Translations under genes and position numbers: made by a program
Assembly: GCF_010093445.1 (NCBI RefSeq)
Contig: NZ_PDWW01000002.1
Location: 186,001 to 250,000 of the forward strand
Direction of reading: 5' to 3'
Source: Pseudoxanthomonas japonensis
Lineage (GTDB): Bacteria; Pseudomonadota; Gammaproteobacteria; Xanthomonadales; Xanthomonadaceae
DNA: 64,000 nt
The notes under the pieces: model-generated
Database searches by the model: none
The model's input: only the letters and a program-made list of their open reading frames with translations
What the model was told of the DNA's origin: nothing
Part shown: positions 44,277 through 53,594 of the stretch, in pieces
Layout: each line of letters starts with the position of its first letter
Numbering within the stretch: the first letter of the stretch is position 1

Positions 44277-45932
44277 ATGCGTAAGGGATCGCAGCTGTTG
44301 GTCGATGCGCTGGAGAACGAGGGCGTTGACCGCATCTTCGGCGTGCCGGGCGAGGAGAACCTCGACTTCCTCGAGTCGCTTCGCACCTCGCGCATCGAAC
44401 TGGTGCTGACGCGCCACGAGCAGGCCGCTGCCTTCATGGCCGCCACGCATGGTCGACTGACCGGCAGGCCCGGCGTCTGCCTGGCGACGCTCGGCCCGGG
44501 CGCGTTGAATTTCTCGACGGGCGCCGCCTACGCCCACCTCGGTGCGATGCCGATGATCCTGATCACCGGCCAGAAGGCGGTGATGAGCGCCAGGCAGGCG
44601 CGTTTCCAGATCGTCGACATCGTCGCGTCGATGAAGCCGCTGACCAAGATGACGCGCCAGATCGTCAGCGCCGGGGCGATCCCGGCGACCGTGCGCGATG
44701 CGTTCCGCGTGGCGATGGACGAGCGGCCGGGTCCGGTGCACCTGGAACTGCCGGAGGACATCGCCGCCGAGGAGGTCGATGACGCGCCCGTCATTCCGAT
44801 CCATCCGATCGAACGCGCCATCGCGCCGGAGACGGCGATCGACAGGGCCGTGCATGCGGTGCTCGCGGCCAAGCGGCCACTGGTGATGATCGGTGCGGCC
44901 GGCAGTCGCCCCTGGCTGGCCGATGCCCTGTCGGGCTTCGTGTCGCGCACCGGACTGCCCTTCTTCAACACGCAGATGGGCAAGGGTGCCGTCACCGGCG
45001 GCTCCAATCTCTACATGGGCACGGCGGCATTGTCGGAGGGCGATTACGTGCACGAAGCGGTTGCACGTGCCGACCTGATCGTCGCCATCGGCCATGACAC
45101 CGTGGAGAAGCCGCCCTTCCTGATGCAGCACGCCGGCGGGCCGAAGGTCATCCATGTCGGCTTCCAGTCCGCCACCGTCGAACAGGTCTACCACCCGGAC
45201 ATCGAGGTGATCGGCGATATCGGCGCCTCGGTCACGGCGCTGGCCGAACGGCTCGAAGGCCGGTTGTCCGGCGATGCGGGCATGCTGGAACTGCGCCAGA
45301 AAATCCTCGCCCGCCTCAACGACCGCGCCGACGAGGACCGCTTCCCGCTCACGCCCCAGCGCATCGTCCACGATGTGCGCGAGGTCATGCCCGATGACGG
45401 CATCGTCTGCCTCGACAACGGCATGTACAAGATATGGTTCGCGCGCAACTACCGCACCCATGTCGCCAACACGCTGCTGCTCGACAACGCCCTGGCCACG
45501 ATGGGCGCCGGCCTGCCGTCGGCGATGATGGCGGCGATGCTGTACCCGCAGCGGCGCGTCATGGCGGTCTGCGGCGACGGCGGCTTCATGATGAATTCGC
45601 AGGAGATGGAGACGGCCGTGCGGCTGGGGCTCAACCTGGTCGTGGTCATCCTCAACGACAGTGCCTACGGCATGATCCGCTGGAAGCAGGCGGTGGATGG
45701 ATTCGAGGATTTCGGGATGCGCTTCGGCAACCCCGATTTCGTGCGGTATGCCCAGGCCTATGGCGCGAAGGGATCGCGGGTGACCTCGGCGGAGAGCCTG
45801 GTGCCGACCCTCGAGGCCGCGTTCGCCGGTGGCGGCGTGCATCTGGTCGACGTGCCGATCGACTATGCCGAGAACACGCGCGTGCTGGTCGATGAGCTGC
45901 GCAACCGCACGCCCGATCTGGACTGCAAATGA
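44277..45932 (+). CDS. Acetolactate synthase-type thiamine-diphosphate enzyme, large subunit
   Basis: A 551-residue ThDP enzyme resembling acetolactate synthase large subunits, and probably acting alone because no small subunit follows. The N-terminal domain has IFGVPGEENLDFLESL, the catalytic Glu in LTRHEQAAAFMA (E48), and LATLGPGALNFSTG. The C-terminal ThDP motif is GDGGFMMNSQEMETAVRLG ending LNDSAYGM. Substrate may be pyruvate or another 2-oxo acid. ATG 44277 has a GAGGAG site; the frame before it is non-homologous. The aldehyde dehydrogenase gene follows 16 bases later, so the pair is co-transcribed. Confidence 0.88.
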   Translation: MRKGSQLLVDALENEGVDRIFGVPGEENLDFLESLRTSRIELVLTRHEQAAAFMAATHGRLTGRPGVCLATLGPGALNFSTGAAYAHLGAMPMILITGQKAVMSARQARFQIVDIVASMKPLTKMTRQIVSAGAIPATVRDAFRVAMDERPGPVHLELPEDIAAEEVDDAPVIPIHPIERAIAPETAIDRAVHAVLAAKRPLVMIGAAGSRPWLADALSGFVSRTGLPFFNTQMGKGAVTGGSNLYMGTAALSEGDYVHEAVARADLIVAIGHDTVEKPPFLMQHAGGPKVIHVGFQSATVEQVYHPDIEVIGDIGASVTALAERLEGRLSGDAGMLELRQKILARLNDRADEDRFPLTPQRIVHDVREVMPDDGIVCLDNGMYKIWFARNYRTHVANTLLLDNALATMGAGLPSAMMAAMLYPQRRVMAVCGDGGFMMNSQEMETAVRLGLNLVVVILNDSAYGMIRWKQAVDGFEDFGMRFGNPDFVRYAQAYGAKGSRVTSAESLVPTLEAAFAGGGVHLVDVPIDYAENTRVLVDELRNRTPDLDCK

Positions 45933-45948
45933 AACGGAGGAAGTCCCC

Positions 45949-47331
45949 ATGCTGACGGTCGTACAGGCCTTCGACCGAGCACCGATCACGGAGCTCGCCA
46001 CGGACGATGCGGCGGCACTGGAGCGCAAGCTGCATGCCGCGGAGCGCGTGTTCAAGCACCGCGACGGCTGGCTCAAGCCGCACCAGCGTGTGGCGATCCT
46101 GCGCAAGCTGGCGGCGCTGATGGACGCTAGGCGCGACCATCTCGCGATGCAGATCGCGCGCGAGGGCGGCAAGCCGTTGCCCGATGCCATCGTCGAAACC
46201 AATCGCGCGATCGATGGTGTGCACAATGCGGCCGACGAACTGCGCAATTTCGCCGGCCGCGAAATCCCGATGGGCCTGTCGGCCGCGGCGGAGAACCGCT
46301 GGGCGTTCACGACCAAGGAGCCGATCGGCATCGTGGCGGCGATCTCGGCGTTCAACCATCCGCTGAACCTGATCGTCCACCAGGTGGCGCCGGCGGTGGC
46401 GGTCGGCTGTCCGGTCATCATCAAGCCGGCGACGGCGACGCCGCTGTCCTGCCTGGAGTTCGTGGCGCTGCTGCACGAAGCCGGCCTGCCGGAAGCCTGG
46501 TGCCAGACCTTCCTGCCCGACGGCAACGAACTCGCGGAGAAACTGGCGACAGACCGGCGCATCGCCTTCCTCAGTTTCATCGGCTCCGCCCGGGTCGGCT
46601 GGTCGCTGCACGCCAAGCTCGCCCACGGCGCGCGTTCCGCGCTGGAGCACGGTGGCGTCGCGCCGGCCATCGTCGACCGCAGCGCCGATCTCGGACGGAT
46701 CATCGAACCGATCGTCAAAGGCGGCTACTACCATGCCGGCCAGGTCTGCGTGTCGACGCAGCGCGTGTTCGTGCACCAGGACATCGCCGACGACTTCACC
46801 GGGCAACTGATCGCACGTGTCGAGGCACTGCGCACGGGCGACCCGACACTGCAGGACACCGAGGTGGGGCCGCTGATCCTGCCGCGCGAAGCGGACCGGG
46901 TCGCGGAATGGATCGAAGAGGCCGTCAAGGGCGGTGCGACGCTCGCGACCGGTGGAAAGCGCCTCTCCGGGACGACGCTGCAGCCGACGGTGCTGCTCGA
47001 TCCGCCGGCCGATGCGCGGATATCGACGCAGGAGGTGTTCGGTCCGGCGCTCGCGGTATACCGCTACGACGACCTCGACGAGGCCATCGCCCGTGCCAAT
47101 GCCTTGCCCACCGCGTTCCAGGCGAGCGTCTTCGCCCAGGACATCGGCGTGGCCATGCGCGCCGCGGACCGCCTGGACGCATCCGCCGTGATGATCAACG
47201 ACCCCACCGCCTTCCGCACCGACTGGATGCCCTTCGCGGGACGCCGGGAATCCGGCTACGGTACCGGCGGCATTCCCTACACCATGCGCGACATGACGCA
47301 GGAAAAGATGATCCTCATGCGCAGGAGCTGA
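45949..47331 (+). CDS. Aldehyde dehydrogenase family protein
   Basis: A 460-residue NAD(P)-dependent aldehyde dehydrogenase. It has the ISAFNHPLNLIVHQVAPAVA and IIKPATATPLSC segments, the general base E233 in ALEHGGVAP, and the nucleophile C267 in GQVCVSTQRV with the usual 34-residue spacing. The typical LELGG reads LEHGG. It is slightly short at the N terminus compared with 480-500 in many members. It follows the acetolactate synthase-like gene; the aldehyde may be a product of that enzyme, but this is inference. GGAGGAAG lies before the ATG. Confidence 0.9.
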   Translation: MLTVVQAFDRAPITELATDDAAALERKLHAAERVFKHRDGWLKPHQRVAILRKLAALMDARRDHLAMQIAREGGKPLPDAIVETNRAIDGVHNAADELRNFAGREIPMGLSAAAENRWAFTTKEPIGIVAAISAFNHPLNLIVHQVAPAVAVGCPVIIKPATATPLSCLEFVALLHEAGLPEAWCQTFLPDGNELAEKLATDRRIAFLSFIGSARVGWSLHAKLAHGARSALEHGGVAPAIVDRSADLGRIIEPIVKGGYYHAGQVCVSTQRVFVHQDIADDFTGQLIARVEALRTGDPTLQDTEVGPLILPREADRVAEWIEEAVKGGATLATGGKRLSGTTLQPTVLLDPPADARISTQEVFGPALAVYRYDDLDEAIARANALPTAFQASVFAQDIGVAMRAADRLDASAVMINDPTAFRTDWMPFAGRRESGYGTGGIPYTMRDMTQEKMILMRRS

Positions 47332-47446
47332 GGGTTCCCGCGGGCCGGGCTTCGTAAGGCGTCCGGCCACCGATCCCCAGAATGGGTGAGGCGCAGCGGG
47401 TCCGTTCGCTGCATGGATACAATCCTGTCCGGTACCGGAGGGTCAT

Positions 47447-50400
47447 GTGTCCAGCGTGATTGCCACTGCGCGACGATGGGCCACGCTGTCGTGCCTGACA
47501 TGCGTGCTGCTGGTCCACACGGAACCGGCAGCGGCGGCGTCATCCGGACTGGCCGCGTACCACCGCAGCACCTGGAGTCAGCAGGACGGCGCGCCGCCGG
47601 ACATATGGGCCCTGGCGCAGGATCCCGGCGGCACGCTGTGGCTGGGCACGGGCATCGGCCTGTACCGCTTCGACGGCATCCATTTCGAGCGCTACAACGC
47701 GCCACAGGGCAACGGCTTCGCGTCCAGCAACATCACGGCCCTGTTGGCCGACTCGCGCGGCCGGCTGTGGATCGGGTTCTATCCCGGCGGCATCAGCGTG
47801 CTGGAGGCGGGCAGGTTGAAGCACTATCCGCCTTCGCCCGTGGTGCCGGCGGGACTGGTGATGCGGATCGCCGAGGACAGGGCGGGCCATATCTGGGTGC
47901 CGTCCTTCACGGGGCTCTACCGCTTCGACGGCGACCGCTGGCAGCGCGCCGGCGCCGGCATGGGCTTTCCCTACCGGTACGCGGATGACGTCCTGGTGGA
48001 CGCGAAAGGAACCGTGTGGGTCGCCGCAGGCGACACGCTGCTGAAGCTGCCCCCGGGCGCAGCCAGGTTCGAGCAGACCGGGGTCGCGACCGGCGCCTAC
48101 ACGTCGCTCCTGGAAGCGCCCGACGGAACGCTCTGGATCTCCGACGGGACGTACGGCACGCGCTCCATGCCCTCGCAGCCCAAGGCGTTCGGCGTCGGCC
48201 ATTTCGCCAGCATGCGCCTGGACAGGAACGGCGCGTTGTGGGGAACCGACCGCCGCCGCGGCGGCCTTGCCCGCATCGCAGGCCTGGACCGGCTGCCCGC
48301 GGGATACGCACTCAGCGAGCAGGACATTGCGGAGACCATCCAGCGTCGAAACGGCCTGGCCTCGGATCGGGCGGTGCCGGTGCTGGCCGACCGCGAGGGC
48401 AACATCTGGGTGGGCACCAACATGGGGCTGCACCGCTTCCGGCCGAGCAGCGTGCAGGTGTTGCAGGACGAACGGCTGAGCCAGAGCGGTGTCTACGGGA
48501 TGGCGTTCTCGCCGACCCATGGGCTGCTGGTTTCAAGCGGACGGCAGCTCTACGGCGTTACCGACCGCGATCTGACGTTGCTCGCCAGCTCGGTCGGCAG
48601 GGGGATCTACGCGATACATGCCGCCGGTCCCACGACTTACGTCTTCGCATGGAACGACGCGTACGAATACGCGGCCAAGGGCCTGCACGCACTGGCCATG
48701 CCGGGCACGGGCAATCTCGGTGCGGTGGCAGGCGACGGCGCCGGCGGCTTTTTCGTCATGCGCGAAGGCCAGGGACTGTTCCACTACGACGGGAAGACCT
48801 GGACGGGCATCGGGACGGGCGCCATTCCTCCCCACGGCGCCACATCGCTTCTCCGCGGCCCCGACGGATCGCTGTGGATAGGCTACAACGGCAGTCGAAT
48901 CGTCCATTGGCACGACGGCGCCGCCCGGGTCTTCGGGGCGAAGGAGGGGCTCGACATCGGCACGGTGTCCGCCCTGGAAAACGTGGAGGAGGGCGTGCTG
49001 GCCGGTGGCGAGAGCGGTGTCGCCCTGCTTCGCGACGGACAGGTCCGGCCCCTGCGTACCACGGAGCGGAATCGCCTGAGCGGCATCACGGGGCTCCTGC
49101 GCAGGCCGGGCGGCGACCTCTGGATGAATGGCGTCAACGGCATCTTCCACGTGTCGGCCGGGGAACTCGGGAAGGGCCTCGGGGGCGGACGTCTGGACGG
49201 TCGTCTCTACGACACCGCCGACGGCATGCCCGGCATCGCGCAGCAATCGACGTTGATGTCGACGATCGTCAACGATGGCGCGGGGCGGCTCTGGTTCTCG
49301 ACCAACCAGGGCCTGGCGATGATCGATCCGGCAAAGCCATTCCACAATCCCGTCGCGCCGACGGTCGGCATCCGGGGGCTTGCCATCGGCGAGGTCGACT
49401 ACGGGCGGGTCGACGGGAAGGCACTCCAGGCCGGCACCCGCGACATCCGCATCCGCTATGCGGCGAGCAGCCTGGCCTACCCCGAGCGGGTGCGCTTCCG
49501 CTACCGGCTGGATGGGCTGGATGCGGAGTGGCAGGACGCGGGACATCGCCGGGTCGCGTACTACACCAATCTCGGGCCCGGAAAGTACCGGTTCCGAGTC
49601 CAGGCCGCCAACGAGAGCGGCGTCTGGAGTACCGGAGAAGCCACGATGGCCTTCTCCATCGCACCGCGCTTCACGCAGACCTGGTGGTTCTTCGCTCTTT
49701 GCGCGACCGCTGCCGCGGCCCTCGTGTACTTCGTCCACAAGCTTCGGCTGAGGCGCATGTCCCGGCGCATGCGCATGCGGTTCGAAGAACGGCACCGCGA
49801 AAGGGAGCGCATCGCCAGGGACCTGCACGACACCCTGCTGCAGAGTTTTCACGGTCTGCTCCTGCGATTCCAGGCCGTCGCCAACCTGCTGGGCAGGGAA
49901 GACCCCATTCGTGCATCGCTGGAGCAGGTCATGGACCGCGGCGAGCAGGCCCTCGTCGAGGGGCGCGAGCGCGTGCAGTCCCTGCGGCAGGCGGAGGCCT
50001 CCGTGCCTGACGACCTGCCGCAGGCCTTCGCCAGCATCGGTCGCGAACTGAATCACGAGGATGCCGTCGATTTCAGCGTGGTCTCGAAGGACACGCTGCC
50101 GCCGTTGGACGCCGTCATCCGGGACGAGATCTACTGGATCGGGCGCGAAGCGCTCGGCAACGCCTTCCGGCACTCGGAGGCCGACAGGATCGACGTCGAG
50201 GTGTCCGTGACGAACGGAAACATCCGGTTCCGTTTCAGCGATGACGGACGGGGCTTCAGCGAAGACGTTCTGCGGTCCGGCGGTCGCGACGGCCATTGGG
50301 GGCTGCGCGGCATGCGCGAACGGGCCATCGACATCGGTGCGGAGCTGCGGATCTACAGCCGCCCGGGAAGCGGGACCCATGTCGAGCTGCTGGTGCCTTC

Positions 50401-50470
50401 AAGATCGAGATCGCGCAAGGGGCATGAAGGGCCTGCGCATCGGGGAGCGTCACGGGAAGCGCTGCCATGA
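47447..50470 (+). CDS. Orphan sensor histidine kinase with two-component-regulator propeller
   Basis: A 1007-residue membrane sensor. A signal peptide is followed by a large periplasmic region of propeller repeats (DPGGTLWLGTGIGLYRFD, ADSRGRLWIGFYPGG, ADREGNIWVGTNMGLHRF and others). A Y_Y_Y domain (about residues 665-740), one membrane helix (about 745-766) and a HisKA_3 dimer domain follow. The phospho-acceptor is His794 in IARDLHDTLLQSFHG. The HATPase_c domain has YWIGREALGNAFRHSEA and the GRGF motif. The start is GTG 47447 after GGAGG. The gene is NarL/LuxR-system type, yet no response regulator lies next to it. It comes 115 bases after the aldehyde dehydrogenase gene. Confidence 0.92.
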   Translation: MSSVIATARRWATLSCLTCVLLVHTEPAAAASSGLAAYHRSTWSQQDGAPPDIWALAQDPGGTLWLGTGIGLYRFDGIHFERYNAPQGNGFASSNITALLADSRGRLWIGFYPGGISVLEAGRLKHYPPSPVVPAGLVMRIAEDRAGHIWVPSFTGLYRFDGDRWQRAGAGMGFPYRYADDVLVDAKGTVWVAAGDTLLKLPPGAARFEQTGVATGAYTSLLEAPDGTLWISDGTYGTRSMPSQPKAFGVGHFASMRLDRNGALWGTDRRRGGLARIAGLDRLPAGYALSEQDIAETIQRRNGLASDRAVPVLADREGNIWVGTNMGLHRFRPSSVQVLQDERLSQSGVYGMAFSPTHGLLVSSGRQLYGVTDRDLTLLASSVGRGIYAIHAAGPTTYVFAWNDAYEYAAKGLHALAMPGTGNLGAVAGDGAGGFFVMREGQGLFHYDGKTWTGIGTGAIPPHGATSLLRGPDGSLWIGYNGSRIVHWHDGAARVFGAKEGLDIGTVSALENVEEGVLAGGESGVALLRDGQVRPLRTTERNRLSGITGLLRRPGGDLWMNGVNGIFHVSAGELGKGLGGGRLDGRLYDTADGMPGIAQQSTLMSTIVNDGAGRLWFSTNQGLAMIDPAKPFHNPVAPTVGIRGLAIGEVDYGRVDGKALQAGTRDIRIRYAASSLAYPERVRFRYRLDGLDAEWQDAGHRRVAYYTNLGPGKYRFRVQAANESGVWSTGEATMAFSIAPRFTQTWWFFALCATAAAALVYFVHKLRLRRMSRRMRMRFEERHRERERIARDLHDTLLQSFHGLLLRFQAVANLLGREDPIRASLEQVMDRGEQALVEGRERVQSLRQAEASVPDDLPQAFASIGRELNHEDAVDFSVVSKDTLPPLDAVIRDEIYWIGREALGNAFRHSEADRIDVEVSVTNGNIRFRFSDDGRGFSEDVLRSGGRDGHWGLRGMRERAIDIGAELRIYSRPGSGTHVELLVPSRSRSRKGHEGPAHRGASREALP

Positions 50471-50791
50471 AGCGTCGTCTTTCCTGCGCCTGCCGCATCC
50501 CGGCGCGTGTTCGCCGCGTCTGCCGTGCACGCGACCACGTCGTTTCCGTGCCGCGGCTGTAACCGCCGGCCTTGCAGGAGGACAGGCCGCGCGACCGGAC
50601 TGCGTTGCTCCGTGCCCGCCGCCATCGCGTGATGGCGCGTGCCGAGCCGTCGGGCCCGGGTCCGTGGTGGGCTTGGGCTTGCCCGGTTGTGCTCCGGCGC
50701 CTGCGGCCCTAGGATCGGCCGGACACACGCGCCGGCAGCGCTGCTGCCCGCGGCTCCGCCCCTCGTACAGCACCGCTGAAGGAGCACCCGC
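50471..50791. other. Intergenic stretch, no gene seen
   Basis: About 320 bases downstream of the sensor kinase. It holds no response-regulator remnant that can be recognised. A very GC-rich segment with short Arg/Cys-rich frames is present. AAGGAGCAC just before 50792 is the ribosome site of the next gene. Confidence 0.5.
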
Positions 50792-51583
50792 ATGACGGCG
50801 TTTCCCCGTGTCCTTGCGTTCCTCGGGTTGTCCATCGCCTCATCCTGCGCCTGGGGTCAATCGGGAGCGGCCGCGGAGGAGAGTGCGGACGCATGGCGCT
50901 TCCGGCTGACGCCCTATGTCTGGGGTTCGTCGACCGACGGTACGTTCGCGCATGAACGACTGCCGGTGACGTTGCACACCTCCAAGAGTTTCAGCGACTC
51001 GCTGGAGGAACTCGATGCCGGCGCGATGGGTGCGTTCGAGGCGCGCAAGGGCCGGCACGGCCTGCTGCTGGACGGGCAGTTCGCCAAGCTCTCCACCACC
51101 GTGTACGCCCCGGTCGCCGGTACCGCACTGCCGGTGCGGTTGAAGACGCGCACCACCAGCGGACTGGTGGCATGGCGCTATGGCCTGGTCGAGCGCGAGC
51201 GCACGCATCTGGATCTGGTGGCTGGCGTACGCGTGTGGTCGGCGCGGGTGCGCATGGCCTACGCCGTGCCCGTGCCGACGCCGCCGCCGGTCCCGCAGCA
51301 GTATGCCGGCGAGCAATCGCACCGCTGGGTGGATGCGCAGGTTGGCGTGAAAGGGCGGCACGGCTTCGCTAACGGCATGTTCGTCGGCGGCTGGGTGCTG
51401 GCCGGCGCCGGCGAGTCGGACCTGTCCACCGACGTCATGCTGCTGGCCGGCTACGACATCAACGAGCGGTTCTCGCTGATCGCCGGCTACCGGCGGCTGA
51501 CGACCGATTTCGAGACCTCCGGCGGCTTCCGCTTCGATACCACGATGCAAGGCCCCGGCCTTGGCATGGAGTACCGGTTCTGA
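50792..51583 (+). CDS. Outer-membrane beta-barrel protein
   Basis: A 263-residue protein with a signal peptide (VLAFLGLSIASSCAWG), then alternating hydrophobic strands such as FRLTPYVWGSSTDGTF, RYGLVERERTHLDLVAGVRVW and FSLIAGYRRLTTDFE, and a terminal aromatic residue (GMEYRF). This fits an eight-stranded outer-membrane barrel. No specific family was recognised with certainty. It lies 42 bases before the M20 peptidase gene, which may be co-transcribed. Confidence 0.82.
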   Translation: MTAFPRVLAFLGLSIASSCAWGQSGAAAEESADAWRFRLTPYVWGSSTDGTFAHERLPVTLHTSKSFSDSLEELDAGAMGAFEARKGRHGLLLDGQFAKLSTTVYAPVAGTALPVRLKTRTTSGLVAWRYGLVERERTHLDLVAGVRVWSARVRMAYAVPVPTPPPVPQQYAGEQSHRWVDAQVGVKGRHGFANGMFVGGWVLAGAGESDLSTDVMLLAGYDINERFSLIAGYRRLTTDFETSGGFRFDTTMQGPGLGMEYRF

Positions 51584-51625
51584 CCGCCATCATCGCGCCG
51601 CGCCCGCGGCCACAGGAGTGACGTC

Positions 51626-52906
51626 ATGGGTATCGCACGTACCGCGCTGTGCACCGCCACGTTGATGCTGGGCCTCGGCGCCGCCAGCGCGCCCGCACGG
51701 GCAGCGACGGCCGATGCGGCATTGCGCACCGCCGCCACGAAGGAGCAGGCCGCGGTCATCGACACGCTGCGCGACCTGGTGACGGTGGAATCCGGTTCGA
51801 CCGACCACGAGGGCGTCGCCACGTTGATGACCTATCTGGACAAGCGCCTGCGGGCGCTCGATGCCAAGGTCGACCGCGTGGCGTCGGCGAGCGGTGGACC
51901 CGACATGGTGCGTGGTGTCTTCACCGGGAAGGGCACGCTCAGGGTGATGCTGATCGCCCACGCCGATACCGTGTACGACCGCGGCATCCTGGCCAGGGAG
52001 CCGTACCACCGGAAGGGCAATCTGCTGTACGGCCCGGGCATCGCCGACGACAAGGGCGGGATCGCGGTGATCCTGCACGCGCTTGCGCTGTTGAAGGCGC
52101 GCGGCTGGAACGACTACGCCACGGTCACCGTGCTGTTCAATCCGGACGAGGAAATCGGCTCGCCCGGGTCCGGCGAAACCATCGCCACGCTGGCCGAGCA
52201 ACAGGACGTGGTGCTGTCGTTCGAGCCATCGCCGGCCAAGGCGGTCATCGAACACGAAGGCGTGCTGTTGAGCGCGGCCGGCACGTCGCAGGTGCGGATG
52301 ACGGTACAGGGTTTGTCCGCACACGCGGGTGCGGCGCCGGAGCAGGGCCGCAATGCCCTGCTGGAACTGGCGCACCAGCTGGTGCAGACCAGGGACGTGG
52401 CCACCGGCGTGCCCGGTGCGCAACTCAACTGGACCACGGCGAGCGCGGGCACCGCACGCAACCAGATTCCCGAGCGCGCCGAAGCCGGCGGCGACGCGCG
52501 CGTGATGCAGGCCGACAGCAACGACAACCTGCTGGCCGCCCTGCAGGCCAAGGTGAAGGAAAGCCAGCTGGTCCCGGATACCACCACCACGGTGACGCTG
52601 GAACCGTTGCGTCCCATCTATGTGGCCGGCGAACGCGGTCGTGCGCTGGCCGACCTGGCGCGCAGCATCTATGCCGAACTCGATGGCCGGCAACTGCTGA
52701 TGCATCCGACCACCAACGGCGGCACCGATGCGGGCTTCGCCGGACGCTCCGGCAAGGCCGCGGTGCTGGAGGGGCTGGGACTGGCGGGGTGGGGCTACCA
52801 CGCGCGCAACGAGTACATCGAGATCGACTCCATTCCGCCGCGCCTGTACCTGGCATCGCGGATGCTGATCGAGCTGGGCAAGCGCGCCTCGCCGCCTGCC
52901 CGGTGA
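51626..52906 (+). CDS. Secreted M20-family metallopeptidase (glutamate carboxypeptidase-like)
   Basis: A 426-residue zinc peptidase of the M20 family, related to carboxypeptidase G2. The signal peptide ends around APARA. Zinc ligands and catalytic residues are in LIAHADTVYD, GIADDKGGIAV and FNPDEEIGSPGS. The dimerisation lid has RMTVQGLSAHAGAAPEQGRNALLEL, and a later ligand lies in the HPTTNGGTDAGFAG/HARNEYIEI part. It probably hydrolyses C-terminal glutamate or other amino-acid conjugates in the periplasm. ATG 51626 with CAGGAGTGA upstream. Confidence 0.92.
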   Translation: MGIARTALCTATLMLGLGAASAPARAATADAALRTAATKEQAAVIDTLRDLVTVESGSTDHEGVATLMTYLDKRLRALDAKVDRVASASGGPDMVRGVFTGKGTLRVMLIAHADTVYDRGILAREPYHRKGNLLYGPGIADDKGGIAVILHALALLKARGWNDYATVTVLFNPDEEIGSPGSGETIATLAEQQDVVLSFEPSPAKAVIEHEGVLLSAAGTSQVRMTVQGLSAHAGAAPEQGRNALLELAHQLVQTRDVATGVPGAQLNWTTASAGTARNQIPERAEAGGDARVMQADSNDNLLAALQAKVKESQLVPDTTTTVTLEPLRPIYVAGERGRALADLARSIYAELDGRQLLMHPTTNGGTDAGFAGRSGKAAVLEGLGLAGWGYHARNEYIEIDSIPPRLYLASRMLIELGKRASPPAR

Positions 52907-53594
52907 TCGCGCGGTCACTGGGGCTGCGTACGTCTCGGTTTCGCCGAGCGCCCCGCAAGAGGTCGCCCGTTGCGGCGGGACCTCCTTGTCTCTGACGTCA
53001 TGGGGTGTGCGTCCGGGAACGCGCCTGACGACGGATCGCTGCATACGTCAGGGGCATGGTTGCCCATCGCTGTGAGGTCGGAAATCGTACTCTGGCCTCT
53101 GCATGCCGATGGGGTAGCGCGATCATCGCGGCGTGCGATGGACGGTGGCATGGCGTTCGATACCACCACAGGTCGCGCGACAAGACGCGCCACATGACGC
53201 ACCACCCTGCGCATGGTGGCGCGGGATATCCGTCGACGTGTCGGCCGATACCGGTCGGTATCAATGCTTATGCCCCTGCGTATCAGCGATCACCTGCGTG
53301 CCCATGGCGCGCGATGCCCGTGCGTATGACGCGTCATCATCTGCGGTATGGAGCACCTCATCCGGTGACATGGCGAGCGATACCAACTGGTATCGACGAT
53401 GATGCCGGCTGGTATGTCGGTCCATGACCGCGCTGCTGTCGCGCGATGATGCGCCATATGGAACGCCGGTCGGTGTGATGCGATGCGTGCGGTGTGCGGA
53501 TGAAATGTTAGAGGTTTTTCCGTGTGCTGCGTCCTACAGTGGAGGCGTCTGCCAGAGGGCAGGCATCCCACTGACAAGGAACCAAGGAGAGGGT
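52907..53594. other. Intergenic stretch with short palindromic repeats
   Basis: About 690 bases between the M20 peptidase and the unrecognised 167-residue gene. Frames are short and low-complexity. The notable content is the GATACC-N4-GGTATC cluster described separately. A GAAATGTTAGAGGTTTTT stretch (53502-53519) marks the change to the upstream region of the next gene. Confidence 0.6.
53159..53416. repeat. Cluster of GATACC-N4-GGTATC palindromes
   Basis: Two exact palindromes GATACC-N4-GGTATC lie at 53247-53262 (spacer GGTC) and 53379-53394 (spacer AACT). Degenerate copies are GATGCC-CGTG-CGTATG (53313-53328) and GATGCC-GGCT-GGTATG (53401-53416), plus a half copy GATACC at 53159. They share flanking GCGAT(A/G)CC context. 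Confidence 0.6.

Noticed and set aside
42981-46718. A 1245-codon minus-strand open frame
   Set aside because: It spans antisense to the SDR, ThDP enzyme and aldehyde dehydrogenase genes, all of which have intact catalytic motifs.
50410-50800. A response regulator partner for the sensor kinase
   Set aside because: The downstream frames have no receiver domain or LuxR helix-turn-helix motif.
53056-53427. A 123-residue protein in the palindrome region
   Set aside because: Its repeated IPxGI-type peptides simply mirror the DNA palindromes, and similar peptides are read on the opposite strand; no ribosome site.
53140-53500. CRISPR array
   Set aside because: The repeated units are short palindromes with irregular spacing and degenerate copies, and no cas gene is near.
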